From Streptomyces zagrosensis (GTDB taxonomy: Bacteria > Actinomycetota > Actinomycetes > Streptomycetales > Streptomycetaceae), in NCBI RefSeq assembly GCF_014203645.1, contig NZ_JACHJL010000038.1:1-32501 (forward strand): 32,501 nt of DNA, given 5' to 3'. The position numbers and the translations under genes were made by a program. Below the pieces are notes generated by a model. It ran no database searches. It worked only from the letters and a program-made list of their open reading frames with translations, and was not told the origin of the DNA. Shown piece by piece: positions 16,701-26,056 of the stretch (positions within the stretch are counted from its first letter, which is position 1; every line of letters starts with the position of its first letter).

Positions 16701-17115
16701 AGCTCGGTGTTCTGGCAGAGCCGCTGGAACGAGGTGAGCGGCCGTGGGGGCCTGGGGGCCGTGCCGGGAGGGAAGTAAGTATTCGCTGAGGCAGATGATG
16801 TTGGCGCCTGCGGCTGTGAGGACGTGCTGGACATGCGTCTTTGCCAGTCCGCAGTAGCGGCAGCGGCGCAGGCCGTGGGCGTATCCGGTCTCGGAGACGG
16901 TGGCCTCGCAGCCCCCGCGCTACGCGTAGTGAGTCCTTCAGGCGGGGGTTTCCTGCAGGGTGCGGGCACGGTCCTGGAACTCCTGCAGTGGACGCGGCAT
17001 CAAGAGCAGGTGGCCGGCCCCGGCCGCCGGTGTTGCCTGTATGAGGACCGGTCCGGGCAAGCCCGGCAGGCGGCGCGCGGAAGGGCATCGAGTAGCGCAA
17101 CTCGCCGATAGTTTG
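16690..17115 (-). pseudogene. C-terminal remnant of an IS1182-like transposase
   Basis: Minus strand, in mixed frames: LLMPRPLQEFQDRARTLQET, then KDSLRVARG, then YAHGLRRCRYCGLAKTHVQH and VLTAAGANIICLSEY. This is the characteristic end of Streptomyces IS1182-type transposases. Frame changes occur near 16930 and 16880. The upstream edge abuts an aldehyde dehydrogenase fragment at about 17120. Confidence 0.6.
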
Positions 17116-17123
17116 AGTGGGTC

Positions 17124-17625
17124 GAGATCTCTTCGCGAGCAATGCTCGTCTCGGCAGTGACGTCGGCGAAGACTGTAGGACGAATGTAGGGGCCCTTGTT
17201 TCATCCTCCAGAGGCTTCAGATCCACCCGCGAAGAGACGGGCGCCCCTGCCACGCCACGACGGATATAGTCGCGGATTTCCTCTCGCTGGGCGCTCCTAC
17301 CACAGGGTCCAAGCGGCATTCGGGATCGGCCGGGTCACCGGGAACATAGGAAGCAATCTCCTCGACGACGGTCCGAACCGCCTCTTCATGGTCATCGGCA
17401 TGCACCAATGTGCGCGTCAACGTGTTGCAGCACTGTTTTGCGTTGCGCATGACATCAGCGACATCGGCGCGGACAGTCTGTGCGAGGTCTGCTCCGGGAA
17501 GATTGACGCTGGCGGACTTGCTACCAAGTTCTAGGGCTACACGCTTAACATCAGCACCGGCAAGTGACCCGATACGCTTGCCGACGGGCGTGGAACCCGT
17601 GAACGAGATCGGTCCCAGGGTGGCG
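17124..17625 (-). pseudogene. Aldehyde dehydrogenase internal fragment between two IS remnants
   Basis: Minus strand: LGPISFTGSTPVGKRIG (cofactor-site GSTxxG motif), VKRVALELGSKSA (the ELGGK region), then NAKQCCNTLTRTLV, containing the catalytic-cysteine position. After a frameshift near 17265, EEIRDYIRRGVAGA follows; after another, YIRPTVFADVTAETSIAREE. The order is that of an NAD(P)-dependent aldehyde dehydrogenase, covering roughly its middle third. It is cut at about 17625 by the IS630-like remnant and at about 17120 by the IS1182-like remnant. Confidence 0.7.
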
Positions 17626-17639
17626 TACCAGTGCCTCCC

Positions 17640-18524
17640 CAGCTTCTGTTCCCCTGCCGGTCTCGGGCTTCGGCGAACTCCCGGAGGCCGGCGGCTTTGT
17701 GGACGTTGAGGTCGTCCCAGATGAGCACGATCGGGCCGCCGAGCTGTTGTTGGGCGGCGGTCAGCAGGCCCCGGTAGTCGCGCCAGGAGAAGCTCTTACG
17801 TCCGTTGCTTGGCCGTCGTCCCTGCGCGGCCGTTAGATCAGCCGGGACCTGTGGCCGGGTTTGTAGCAGGTCAGCGCCGCGATGGGTACCCGTCTGCGGG
17901 AACGGCCGCGGACGCGCACCACCGGGGTCCGGCCGCACTGCGACCAGGTCTTCGCCTGCGGCGGCGTCATGGAGAATCCGGCTTCGTCCTTGAAGACGAG
18001 CCCTGCTCCACTCACCGCCGCGAGTCTTCCGCGCAGGGCCAAACCTCCTCGACCCACCCGGCCACCGCCTCGTCGTCCCGCTCTATCGCCCGTCGGGCCG
18101 GGACCTGGTAGGACCACCCATTGCGCACCAGGAGCTTGCGCACGCCCCTGACGGTGTAGGTCAGGTGGAAGCGTTGGCCGATCACCGTCTCGATCCGCGC
18201 GAGCATCCATCGTTGGTCCTCCCAGCCGTGTGCGGCCGGCCCCTTGGCCAGCTCCGCCTCCAACTGGGCGAACTGCTTCGCACTCAGCCTCGGCAGCGAC
18301 GCAGGTCCCTGTGATCGCAGAGCCTGTGGGCCGCCCTCGTCCCACATCTGCCACCACCGCTGCACCGAGCGGACACTAACCCACAGGACCTTCGCGATTA
18401 CCGAGCTCGTCTCACCCCGGGCGAACCTCTCGGCCACCTTGAGCCGTAACTCCTCGCGGAACTGCTGCCGTTCGACGGCCAGCCCGCCTCCTTGTGAAAA
18501 CCGCATGCATCGGTGGTACCGCAC
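17640..18524 (-). pseudogene. IS630-family transposase, frameshifted and 3' truncated
   Basis: The first 170 residues read continuously from ATG 18524 with winged-HTH features (ELRLKVAERFARGETSSVIA, VSVRSVQRWWQMWDEGG, then TYTVRGVRKLLVRNGWSYQV). After a frameshift near 18020, GLVFKDEAGFSMTPPQAKTW carries the first catalytic Asp. After another near 17830, LGGPIVLIWDDLNVHKAAGL carries the second. Similarity ends at EFAEARD (about 17670), so the region with the final catalytic Glu is gone. It belongs to a different subgroup from the 13.7-14.2 kb remnant. Confidence 0.8.
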
Positions 18525-18559
18525 GGACGACGAACCGTCAGCCCCTGCGACTCCACGAG

Positions 18560-18932
18560 GTCAACTTTAGTAACTCGTTGGCGCTGCTCGGCCGGAGCTC
18601 GGGGGGGTGCGGCCGGTCGAGCACACTCGCTGCGCGGCCAGCCCTGCCGTGGGCTCGTCAAGATATGCGAGCCCTGTCTACGTTGGTCCGTGATGGGCGG
18701 CTCAGTTCCCCGCCAACGACGAAGGCAAGTGTTCCGGCAGGGGCCGCCAATCTAACGGATTCGAGAACTCTGCAAGCCAATGGAACGCCACGCCGCCGGC
18801 ATCGAAAGCCCCGGCGACGAGCACGGTTGCCGCTGGGGCTCTATCCAGGCCCAGCCTCTTCCTGGGGCCCTGGCCGCTCATAGGTTCAAATTCCGCCGCG
18901 GGCCCTGCGGAACGGGCCTGTCCGGTAGCCCG
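18560..18932. other. Non-coding region, nothing recognised
   Basis: About 370 bp between the IS630 remnant and the SDR gene. It presumably includes the IS left end (no second terminus remains to define the repeat). A short T-loop-like string near 18890 does not fold as a tRNA. Confidence 0.4.
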
Positions 18933-19748
18933 CTACAGGCGCGGGGTGCGCGCCTCGATCCGGTAGTCGAAGGCGGCACCACCGACTCCGACCGCGGTCA
19001 CCCCGCCGTCGACGGTGAGGACGGCCCCGTTGACGTAGGACGCGGCGGGCGACAGCAGCCAGTCGATCGCCTCGGCGACCTCCTCCGGATCACCTGGCCG
19101 CCCGGCGGGAGTCAGCCGGGTCGCCTCCCCGTACGCCGCCTCGGCGCCGCCCGCCAGCCCTGCCTCCGCCGCGAACCGCGCCATCCGCTGGTCGGCCATC
19201 TCCGTACGCACCCAGCCCGGGCACACCGCGTTGGCCCGCAGTCCCTGCGACCCATAGTCGACGACGAGGGAGCGGCAGAGGTGGAGCAAACCCGCCTTGG
19301 ACGTCGCATAGGCGGCATTGCCGACGCTGTTGCGGAGCGCGGCGACCGAGGCGACCGCGACCACCGCGCCGCGGGCCGCCAGCAGATGCGGCAGCGCGGC
19401 ACGCAACATCAGGAACGGGCCGGTGAGGTTGATCCGAATTAGCTCTTCCCAGTCCTCGACCGCGGTGTCGCCGACCGAGCCGCCCCGCCCGATTCCGGCG
19501 TTGAGCACCACACCGTCGAGTCTCCCGTAGGCCGTCACCGTCGTCTCGACGAGCTCGCGCACGGCCTCGGGGTCGGCGGCGTCGGAAGGGTGGGCCAGCG
19601 CTCCAGTCTCCTTGGCCACCCGGCGCAGTGGCTCGGGCCGCCGCCCGGAGATCACGACCTGGTGCCCGGCGGTGCGCAGCAGCCGGACTGTGGCGGCCCC
19701 GATTCCCGATCCCCCGCCCGTCACCAGGACAACACGCTGTTCCGACAT
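18933..19748 (-). CDS. SDR-family oxidoreductase, 271 aa
   Basis: ATG 19748 has GGAGG 9 nt upstream; longer in-frame extension is non-conserved. Classical short-chain dehydrogenase features are all present: nucleotide loop TGGGSGIG (about 11-18), LNAGIG, catalytic Ser in VASVAALR, YATSK (YxxxK), PGWVRTEM, and a C-terminal SYVNGAVLTVDGG. It should reduce or oxidise a carbonyl/alcohol with NAD(P)H; the GRRPEP after the second strand is compatible with NADP preference, but that is inference. No functional neighbour: a decayed IS lies on one side and IS3/LuxR remnants on the other. It is the only clearly intact gene between 16.7 and 22.7 kb. Confidence 0.88.
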   Translation of the reverse strand: MSEQRVVLVTGGGSGIGAATVRLLRTAGHQVVISGRRPEPLRRVAKETGALAHPSDAADPEAVRELVETTVTAYGRLDGVVLNAGIGRGGSVGDTAVEDWEELIRINLTGPFLMLRAALPHLLAARGAVVAVASVAALRNSVGNAAYATSKAGLLHLCRSLVVDYGSQGLRANAVCPGWVRTEMADQRMARFAAEAGLAGGAEAAYGEATRLTPAGRPGDPEEVAEAIDWLLSPAASYVNGAVLTVDGGVTAVGVGGAAFDYRIEARTPRL

Positions 19749-20012
19749 GGTCGTTCGCCTCCAAAGATCGGCTTCCGGTTCCCCACACGGCGAGCATACG
19801 AAGTGCCGCCAACGCCAGGCCGATCGGGTACCGCTGCCGTCGGCACCGCAGCTGGGTGCGAGGCAAGAAACGAACGCGGCGAAAGGCAGCGGTGAACAAA
19901 GCATCGATTAATCGGTGGAACGGTGTGATGGCAGAAGCACGCCGCATCCAGACGGTTCTGCTCCTGGACCCGGCACTCAGCGCTGGTGGCCAACCAGTCC
20001 GTGCCGACCGCG

Positions 20013-20125
20013 TCAGCTCAGCTCGTGCTGTTTCCGGTGCTTCTTCACCCAGCCCCGGAGTATCTCCGGGTTCGACTCAAGCTCGCGAGCTGTCTCGGAT
20101 ATGGCCCTGCTGAACCGGAGCGCGA
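20013..20125 (-). pseudogene. IS3-like OrfA fragment
   Basis: Minus strand: ISETARELESNPEILRGWVK, then KHRKQHELS and stop at 20013-20015. It resembles the HTH region of IS3-family OrfA proteins (ARELGV.PETLRGWVKK). Too short to be functional. Confidence 0.45.
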
Positions 20126-20149
20126 TCTGTCAACGGCCTCTTGATCGTC

Positions 20150-20325
20150 CCGCTGGCGGCAGGCTTGCAGACCGGGAACGGTCGTGATGTGGGCGCGTAA
20201 CCACTGGGCGTGCTCCATGGTCTCGCGATCGTGGCAGATGCTGCCCAGGTAGACCGGTCGCATGGTCACCCCACGCTTCAGCAGCCGGGCGTTGAGCGGG
20301 CGTGAGGCCTGCCTGTTGCCGAGCC
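20150..20325 (-). pseudogene. Regulator remnant (LuxR/TrmB-like effector region)
   Basis: Minus strand: LLKRGVTMRPVYLGSICHD, then RETMEHAQWLRAHITTVPGL. In Streptomyces, GV.MR.VYL.S...D..T..YA.WL is typical of the middle domain of HTH/LuxR-type regulators. Only about 50 residues survive, between the IS3-like piece and the left end of the IS256 element. Confidence 0.4.
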
Positions 20326-20326
20326 G

Positions 20327-21694
20327 GGGTTTGTGCGGTGAGCGGTGTGCATCTCTTGCTGAGAGCGGCAGTTGTTGGCTGACGTGGCGAGTGGCATCGA
20401 GGCCGGGGAGGCCGTGGTGAGTGGGGGCGCCGTGGATGCCGGGCTGGTTGCCGGGCTGGTGGCCCGGGTCTAGGCCGGTGGGGTGGAGCTCACCGTGGAG
20501 GGTGGCTTGCTGCAGCAGTTGACGAAGCAGGTGCTGAAGTTCGCGCTGGAGGACGAGCTCATTGATCATCTGGGCCGCGAGCCCGGTGGGCGGGCCGAGG
20601 GTGGCCGAGAGAACTACCGCAACGGGCACCGGTCCAAGACGGTGATCAGCGAGTCGGGAACGGTCGAGGTCGCGGTGCCGCGGGACAGGGCCGGGTCGTT
20701 CCAGCCGTAACTGGTCAAGAAGCGCCAGCGGCGTCTGGGCGGCGTGGACGAGATGGCCCTGTCGCTGTCGGCGAAAGGACTCGTGCACGGGGAGATCTCC
20801 GCTTTTCTTGCCGAGGTGTACGGCGCGAAGGTCTTCAAGACCACGATCTGCACGATCACCTGCAGTGTTATGGCCAGCATGACCGAATGGTAGAACCGTC
20901 CGCTGGAAGCATCTACTCGGTCGTCTTCATCGACTGCGTGAAGGTGAAGGTCAGAAACAGGCAGGTCGCCAACCGGCCCGTCTACATGGCTGTGGCGGTC
21001 ACCGCCGAGGGGCACCGGGATATTTCCGGGCCTGTAGATCGGTGACGGCGGGGAGGGCGCGAAGTACTGGCTCCAGGTACCAATCGAGATCAAGAACCGC
21101 GGTGCGGCCGATGTCCTGATGCTGTTTTGTGACGGCCTGACCGGTCTCCCGGACGCCGAGAACGCCGTCTGGCCTGCGGCGATCGTCCAGACCTGCGTCG
21201 TTCACCTGCTGAGGAACGGCTTCCGTTACGCGGCCCGGCAGGACTGGGAAAAGATCGCGAAGACACTCAGGCCCGCCTGCACCCCGCCGACCGAGAAGCC
21301 GCCCTGGAGCGGTTCGTGGAGTTCACCGACGCCTGGGCCAGAGGTATCCGGCGATCGTCCGGCTCTGGGCGGCGGCCCGGGCGGAGTTCGTGCCCTTCCG
21401 TCATCCGCCGTCGAGGTCCGGAAGATCGTTTGCACCACGAACGCGATCGAAAGAATCAACGCGCGCATCCGCAAGGCCGTCCGGGCCCGGGGACACTTCC
21501 CCACCAGCCAGGCCGCCCTCAAATGCTTCTGCCTGGCCGTCATGAGCCTGGACCCGACCAGTACCGGACGTAAACGCTGGACCATGCGCTGGAAGACCGC
21601 GCTCCAAGCCTTCGACATCGCCTTCGACGGCCGACTCACCACCGGACGCCACTGAACAAAACTAACCGAGTTCCACCATTCATCACACAAACCC
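20327..21694 (+). mobile_element. IS256-family insertion sequence, decayed
   Basis: GGGTTTGTG at 20327-20335 and its complement CACAAACCC at 21686-21694 begin an imperfect inverted repeat of about 26 bp (pattern GGGTTTGTGnGnTGAnnGGTG). The mutator-type transposase remnant fills the interior. No exact target duplication seen. Confidence 0.7.
20405..21655 (+). pseudogene. IS256 (mutator-type) transposase with nonsense and frameshift mutations
   Basis: Family landmarks appear in order: GGLLQQLTKQVLKFALEDEL, then ENYRNGHRSKTV, a TAA at 20708-20710, VKKRQRRLGGVDEMALSL, and a TAG after MTEW (near 20893). After a frame change come VVFIDCVKVKVR (first catalytic Asp), DGLTGLPDAENAVWPAAIV (second), NAIERINARIRKAVRARGHF (Glu) and the usual end FDIAFDGRL. 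Upstream, GLVARV is followed by another in-frame stop near 20471. The point mutations identify real decay rather than a read error. Confidence 0.85.
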
Positions 21695-21842
21695 AGCCTG
21701 GGAGGAACTGCACGGCCTCCTGCGTAGGCAGCTCATCGCGGGAGAACTCGACGATGAGATCCGCCACTGCGGCCTTCACTGACTCGACTCGCCATTGATA
21801 CTCGATCAGCTCCTTTTGTTGCCGTGCGAGGAGGATGTCCAT
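21695..21842 (-). pseudogene. N-terminal remnant of an unknown protein, cut by IS256
   Basis: From ATG 21842, with AGAGG about 7 nt upstream, the frame encodes a helical start (MDILLARQQKELIEYQWRVE) for about 49 residues before entering the IS256 end at 21694. The family is not recognised. The rest of the gene is not found on the other side of the element. Confidence 0.4.
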
Positions 21843-21889
21843 CGACAGCCTCTGGCTGACGGGTTACACCAAGGCACCGTCCCGTAATC

Positions 21890-22482
21890 GGCGGTCCGCA
21901 CGCAGACAGTGGACGCCTCCGGACGGCTCGACGTTTTGGTCAACAACGTCGGTGTCGCGGCCCGCCCGGAAGCGCCGTCGAGATGTGGACCTCGAGGCGT
22001 AGACCATTGTCTGCGCCTCAATCTGACTCGACGGCGCTGATCCCCCTTGCCGCCGCCCCCCGCATGTGCGCCGTCGGCGGCGGGTCGAGCGTCAATAGGT
22101 CCTCGGTGGTCGGCCTCGTCGGCGGCCACCCGGGCGTTGCGTACCCCCTGGCCAAGGCCGCGATCATCGGCCTCACCAAGACCACGGCCGCGCACCGCGG
22201 GCACGAGGGAATCCGCGTCAACGCCCCCGCCCCCGGTTACGTTTACACCCCGGTGGTCCACCCCCAGGGCTTCGACGACGCCGCCCGCGAACAGCGCAGA
22301 CTCACGGCCCCGCTGGCGACCGAGGGCACCGGCTGGGACGCCGATGACGCCGTCCTGTTCCTCGCGGGCCCCAGGTCGGCTGGATCACCGGGATTATCCT
22401 TCCCGCCGACGCCGGGCTCACCGCGACACTCAGCGCCGGCAACACCCCGTCAGTGACCTCCGCCTCTCGCCCCGTGCCATGA
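21890..22482 (+). pseudogene. SDR oxidoreductase pseudogene
   Basis: Starts in mid-protein with ASGRLDVLVNNVGVAARP (the NNxG motif). After a damaged stretch with frame changes comes VNRSSVVGLVGGHPGVAYPL followed by AKAAIIGLTK (catalytic Ser and YxxxK), then GIRVNAPAPGYVYTP. Near 22375 one base is missing; the next frame continues WITGIILPADAGLTATLSAG and stops at TGA 22480-22482. The nucleotide-binding N-terminus is absent. Unrelated in detail to the intact SDR at 18.9 kb. Confidence 0.75.
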
Positions 22483-22670
22483 CGTCGCGCAGATTCTGCC
22501 CCGCGGCGGCGATAACCGCGGTGGCGACTGCGGGCATGGTCGGGAAGTGGAAGTGCAGCGCTGCGCCGGTCACGCCGGCTGATGGCGACGAGCAAGACGA
22601 GACCGTACCCCTCTTTGCTGAGGTCTCCGGCCGCAGTGGCGACCAGCGCGTTGCCGGTCCGTAGGGCACT
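22465..22670 (-). pseudogene. TetR-family fragment resembling butyrolactone receptors
   Basis: Minus strand: RTGNALVATAAGDLSKEGYG and LVLLVAISRR, then one frame over AGVTGAALHFHFPTMPAVAT and AVIAAAGQNLRDVMAR. This reads as the HTH of a TetR regulator. The GALHFHF recognition-helix form is typical of the ArpA/ScbR-type gamma-butyrolactone receptor branch. The ligand-binding domain is missing and the fragment abuts the SDR pseudogene. Confidence 0.6.
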
Positions 22671-22723
22671 TCCCTTTAAGGCTCAAACACAGGTGGAGCA
22701 GGCTGTGTGCGGTTCCGCATCGC

Positions 22724-24604
22724 CTATCTCAGCCGCCTCAGCCGGGTGGCAGCCTCTTGCCTGCGGGCCGGCGGCACGTGCTCCGCGCACTCAGCCGCGT
22801 AGATGCCGATGAGGTCGTGGAAGCGGTATGTGGGGCCAGGGCCCTCCTCCAGCAGGTGATGGGCAGCCAGGAGCGCGAGCAGCCGACGGGCGGTCTCGTG
22901 GTCCGTGCCCGCGAGCGTCGCGGCGCTCTCCACCGTCAACGGACCGGTGTGCAGGCCGAGATAGCGGAACATCCGTGCCGCGTCCGTCGGCAGTGAGCGA
23001 TACGACCCCTCGAAGACGCTGGGCATGCTAGCCACCGCGTCGTCCTTCACCGTAAGCCATTCGAGCCGGCTGTGTGCGGCCGCATACTGCTCGACTAAGG
23101 CACTCAGCGGGACGTCCGGATGGGTCGCGAGGCTTTGGGCGACGATGCGCAGCGCCAACGGCAGCCCTCCGCACAGCGACATCAGGCGCTCGGTGATCGG
23201 GCCCGGCCCTTCAAGCCGTCCGCCGCTGAGCCGGACCAGCAGACGCGCTCCTTCCTCGTCCGTCAGCGGCCCGATCGTGACCAGGCGCGCGCCGTCTCGC
23301 GCCGCGAGCCCGGTCATGCGCTGCCGGCTCGTCACCAGGACGGCGGACGAGCCCCGGGGTATGAGCGGGCGCAGCTGATCGGCATGGTGTGCGCCGTCGA
23401 AGACAAGCAGCATCCTCTGGCCGTGCAGCAGGCTGCGGTACAGGGACGCGCGGGCGGCCTCTCCTGGGGGCATCCGCGAGCAGTCGACGCCAAGGCTGCC
23501 CAGGAGCTGGCCCAGGGCGTCGACGGCACTGACCGGCCGCGCCAGCACTCCGGTGCCGCGCAGGTCCACGTACAACTGGCCGTCGGGGAAGCGGTCGGTG
23601 AGCCGATGCGCGAGTTCCAGGACGAACGCCGACTTGCCAGCGCCTGCCGGGCCGTCGACCACCGCGACCGGTGTCGCGGCGTCGCCCCGCGCACGCTCGC
23701 TGTTCACCCACTCCTCGAGGTGTCCGAGCTCCTTGACGCGTCCCACGAAATCGCGTGTTAGAGGCGGGAGTTGGGCAGGTCTAAGCGTGTCGTGCACCGC
23801 ACTCTGCCGAGCTGCGATCAGCGTGGACACGGGGTCCTTGCCAGACAGTATTTGCTCGTGGAGGGTGCGCAGCTCGGCGCCGGGCCCCACGCCGAGTTCC
23901 CTGGCCAGCAGTTCGCGGGTCTCCTCGTACATCCGCAGCGCGTCGGCCCGGCGCCCGCTGCGGTACAGCGCCAGGATCAGCAACCAGCGCAGCTTCTCCC
24001 GCAGCGGCTCGTCCGCCACCGTCGCCGGGAGTTCGGTGACCAGTTCGGCGTGCCGGCCGGCCGCCAGCATGCCGACGGCCCACTCCTCCACGGCGGTAAG
24101 GCGTAGATCCCGCAGCCGGTCGCGCTCCATCGCGGCGAAGGGCCCGGGAACCCTGGAGAAAGCCTCGCCGTGCCAGTGCGACAGGGCCTGTTCGTACAGC
24201 CGCAAGGTCGCGTTCACATCGCCCTCGCTCCGCGATCTGCGTGCGTCGCCCAGACCCCGGGCGAAGAGTAGGGCGTCCACGGCCTCGGGGGCGACGCGCA
24301 GGCAGTACCCTCCGGCCTCGGAGGTGAGCACCACACCGGCCGCCCGGCCCCGGCGCTCGGGCTCGATGACCCGGCGCAGCCCGGCGATGTACGTGTGCAC
24401 GCCGTTTACGGCGGTCTGCGGTACGTCGCTGCCCCACATGGCGTCCACGATGTTCTCGACCCCCATGACGTCGCCGACGCGGCTCGCGAGTAGGGCGAGG
24501 GCGGCCCGCTGCTTGGGCGGGCCGAGGGCCACCTCCACGCCATCACGCCAGGCGCGAACCGGCCCCAGGAGCTGTATGCGCAGAAGTGCTTCCGTGGTCG
24601 CCAT
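22724..24604 (-). CDS. SARP/AfsR-type activator with NB-ARC ATPase domain, 626 aa
   Basis: ATG 24604 is preceded by AGGTGGAG. Residues about 8-80 are an OmpR-like winged helix (RIQLLGPVRAWRDGVEV, ALGPPKQRAALALLASRVGD). Residues about 85-240 are a bacterial transcriptional activation domain (VHTYIAGLRRVIEPE, LYRSGRRADALRMYEETREL). Residues about 285-560 are an NB-ARC/STAND ATPase with Walker A GPAGAGKS (318-325) and Walker B LLVFDGAHH (399-407), followed by LCGGLPLALRI. Proteins of this class bind repeats in cluster promoters and activate biosynthetic genes. Full AfsR-like proteins continue with C-terminal TPR repeats; here the protein stops right after the ATPase region, so a C-terminal truncation is likely. 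It sits downstream of the exporter gene in the same direction, 87 bp away. Confidence 0.88.
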   Translation of the reverse strand: MATTEALLRIQLLGPVRAWRDGVEVALGPPKQRAALALLASRVGDVMGVENIVDAMWGSDVPQTAVNGVHTYIAGLRRVIEPERRGRAAGVVLTSEAGGYCLRVAPEAVDALLFARGLGDARRSRSEGDVNATLRLYEQALSHWHGEAFSRVPGPFAAMERDRLRDLRLTAVEEWAVGMLAAGRHAELVTELPATVADEPLREKLRWLLILALYRSGRRADALRMYEETRELLARELGVGPGAELRTLHEQILSGKDPVSTLIAARQSAVHDTLRPAQLPPLTRDFVGRVKELGHLEEWVNSERARGDAATPVAVVDGPAGAGKSAFVLELAHRLTDRFPDGQLYVDLRGTGVLARPVSAVDALGQLLGSLGVDCSRMPPGEAARASLYRSLLHGQRMLLVFDGAHHADQLRPLIPRGSSAVLVTSRQRMTGLAARDGARLVTIGPLTDEEGARLLVRLSGGRLEGPGPITERLMSLCGGLPLALRIVAQSLATHPDVPLSALVEQYAAAHSRLEWLTVKDDAVASMPSVFEGSYRSLPTDAARMFRYLGLHTGPLTVESAATLAGTDHETARRLLALLAAHHLLEEGPGPTYRFHDLIGIYAAECAEHVPPARRQEAATRLRRLR

Positions 24605-24691
24605 GGGGGCTCCACCTTTCGAAGAGACGTTTCCCTCCGCACGTAGGCCGCATCGACGGACGTACGCCACGGGTACCGGTGGGCGGTGGTG

Positions 24692-26056
24692 TCACGCGTC
24701 GTGCTGTTCCGGCGTTGCCGCGGCTTTCGTGACGTCGGCATCGGCGGTATCGGTCTTGGTGGCATCGGCTGTGGTGACGTCCGCGTCCCTGGCCGGGCCC
24801 GCTTCGGCGGTGTCGGCGCCGGTTCCGGGGGCCAGCGAGGCCTTGCGTAGCTGCGGGTTCACTGCGCCGAGGAGCACGGCGCCGCCGAGGGCGAGTAGCC
24901 CCCCGCTGACCACGGAGGTGGCCGCGGAGAAGAACTGGGCGACCGCTCCCGCTCGTGCATTGCCCAGGGCCGGCGCGAAGTTGGCCTGGGCCAGCCAGAG
25001 GCTGGTCACCCGCCCGCGCAGCCGGTCCGGTGTGTAGTGCTGCAGCAGGGCGCTACGCAGCACCTCCGAGATGAGGTCGCCGGCTCCGGCCAGGGCCAGG
25101 AACAGCAGGGCGAGGGGCAGGGAGGTCGTCAGGCCGAAGCCGACGACCGCTGCAGCCCACACCATGCTCGCGCCGATGACCACCATGCCCGGGCGGCTTA
25201 CGCGGCTGGTCCAACCGCTGGTCGCCGCGCCGATGATCGCGCCGAATCCGGGTGCCGCGGCGAGCAGGCCGAAGGTGGTCGCGCCGCCGCCGATGTTCTC
25301 CATCGCAAGGGCCGGGAACAGGCCCTTGGGCATGGCGAACAGCATCGCGCTGGAGTCGATGATCAGCACACCCGCCAGCACGCGGTTCCTGGCCACGAAC
25401 GAAAGGCCCTCACGCAAGGGGACACCGTCGCGCTTGTCCTGGCTCCGGCCCACGGGCGGCATCGGCCGGATGAACACCACCGCCCCCGCGAACACCACGA
25501 ATCCCACGGCGTTGGCGACATAGCAGATGACGATGCCCGGCCCGGCGATCAACAGTCCGGCGATGGCGGGGCCGAGCATGTAACACAGCTGTGTGGTGAT
25601 GCCGTTGAGGGCGCCCACCGCGGCGAGGCGATCCGAGCCGACGAGGCTCGGCACCGCGGCGTACGAGGAGGGAGCGCCGAGGCCCGCGGTCAGCTCGATC
25701 AGGGCTGAGGCCGAGATGACCACCGCGAGCGAGGGTTCGTCCAACAGACTGTTGGCCGCCAGCAGGACGGCCAACAGAATGCCCGGCAGGCGCACCATCA
25801 TGAGCACTTTGCGACGGTCCACCCGGTCGGCGAGCTTCCCGCCATACATCAGGCCGGTGACCATGGCGACGCTGCTGATCACGGCGTTCAAGCCCACGGC
25901 GAGCGTGGAGCCGGAGATCTCGTAGACCTGCCACGTCGCGGCGGTCTCGGTGAGCGCGCTGCCCAGGAGCAGTCCGACGCGCCCTGTGAAGAGCCAGCGG
26001 TAGTCGCGGCTCTCCTTCAAGGGCCTCACATCGATGACGAGTTGACCTAAGCGCAT
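24692..26056 (-). CDS. MFS exporter, EntS-like, 454 aa
   Basis: Begins with the pattern LKESRDYRWLFTGRVGLLLG typical of drug/siderophore exporters annotated EntS (enterobactin exporter). About twelve membrane segments follow, with the MFS loop GGKLADRVDRRK (about residues 73-84). The last 45 residues are a low-complexity, Asp/Thr/Ala-rich tail with near repeats of TADADVTK, probably disordered and cytoplasmic. ATG 26056 has no ribosome binding site. A promoter placed so that transcription begins at the ATG suggests a leaderless mRNA. It most likely exports the NRPS product; EntS relatives often move siderophores, but substrate is inference. Confidence 0.85.
   Translation of the reverse strand: MRLGQLVIDVRPLKESRDYRWLFTGRVGLLLGSALTETAATWQVYEISGSTLAVGLNAVISSVAMVTGLMYGGKLADRVDRRKVLMMVRLPGILLAVLLAANSLLDEPSLAVVISASALIELTAGLGAPSSYAAVPSLVGSDRLAAVGALNGITTQLCYMLGPAIAGLLIAGPGIVICYVANAVGFVVFAGAVVFIRPMPPVGRSQDKRDGVPLREGLSFVARNRVLAGVLIIDSSAMLFAMPKGLFPALAMENIGGGATTFGLLAAAPGFGAIIGAATSGWTSRVSRPGMVVIGASMVWAAAVVGFGLTTSLPLALLFLALAGAGDLISEVLRSALLQHYTPDRLRGRVTSLWLAQANFAPALGNARAGAVAQFFSAATSVVSGGLLALGGAVLLGAVNPQLRKASLAPGTGADTAEAGPARDADVTTADATKTDTADADVTKAAATPEQHDA

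Noticed and set aside
16108..17319. 403-codon minus-strand frame
   Set aside because: It runs antisense through the membrane-protein gene and threads mixed frames of the IS1182 and aldehyde dehydrogenase remnants; it is not a gene.
18875..18905. T-loop-like string GGTTCAAATTCC, possible tRNA or attachment site
   Set aside because: The flanking bases do not form a T-stem or acceptor stem, and no anticodon arm is found.
20045..20788. 247-codon minus-strand frame
   Set aside because: It spans antisense IS256 sequence and joins it by chance to the regulator remnant; only the remnant part has family resemblance.
23553..25037. 494-codon open frame antisense to the SARP and exporter genes
   Set aside because: Ser/Arg/Pro-rich translation without motifs; both sense genes are well supported.
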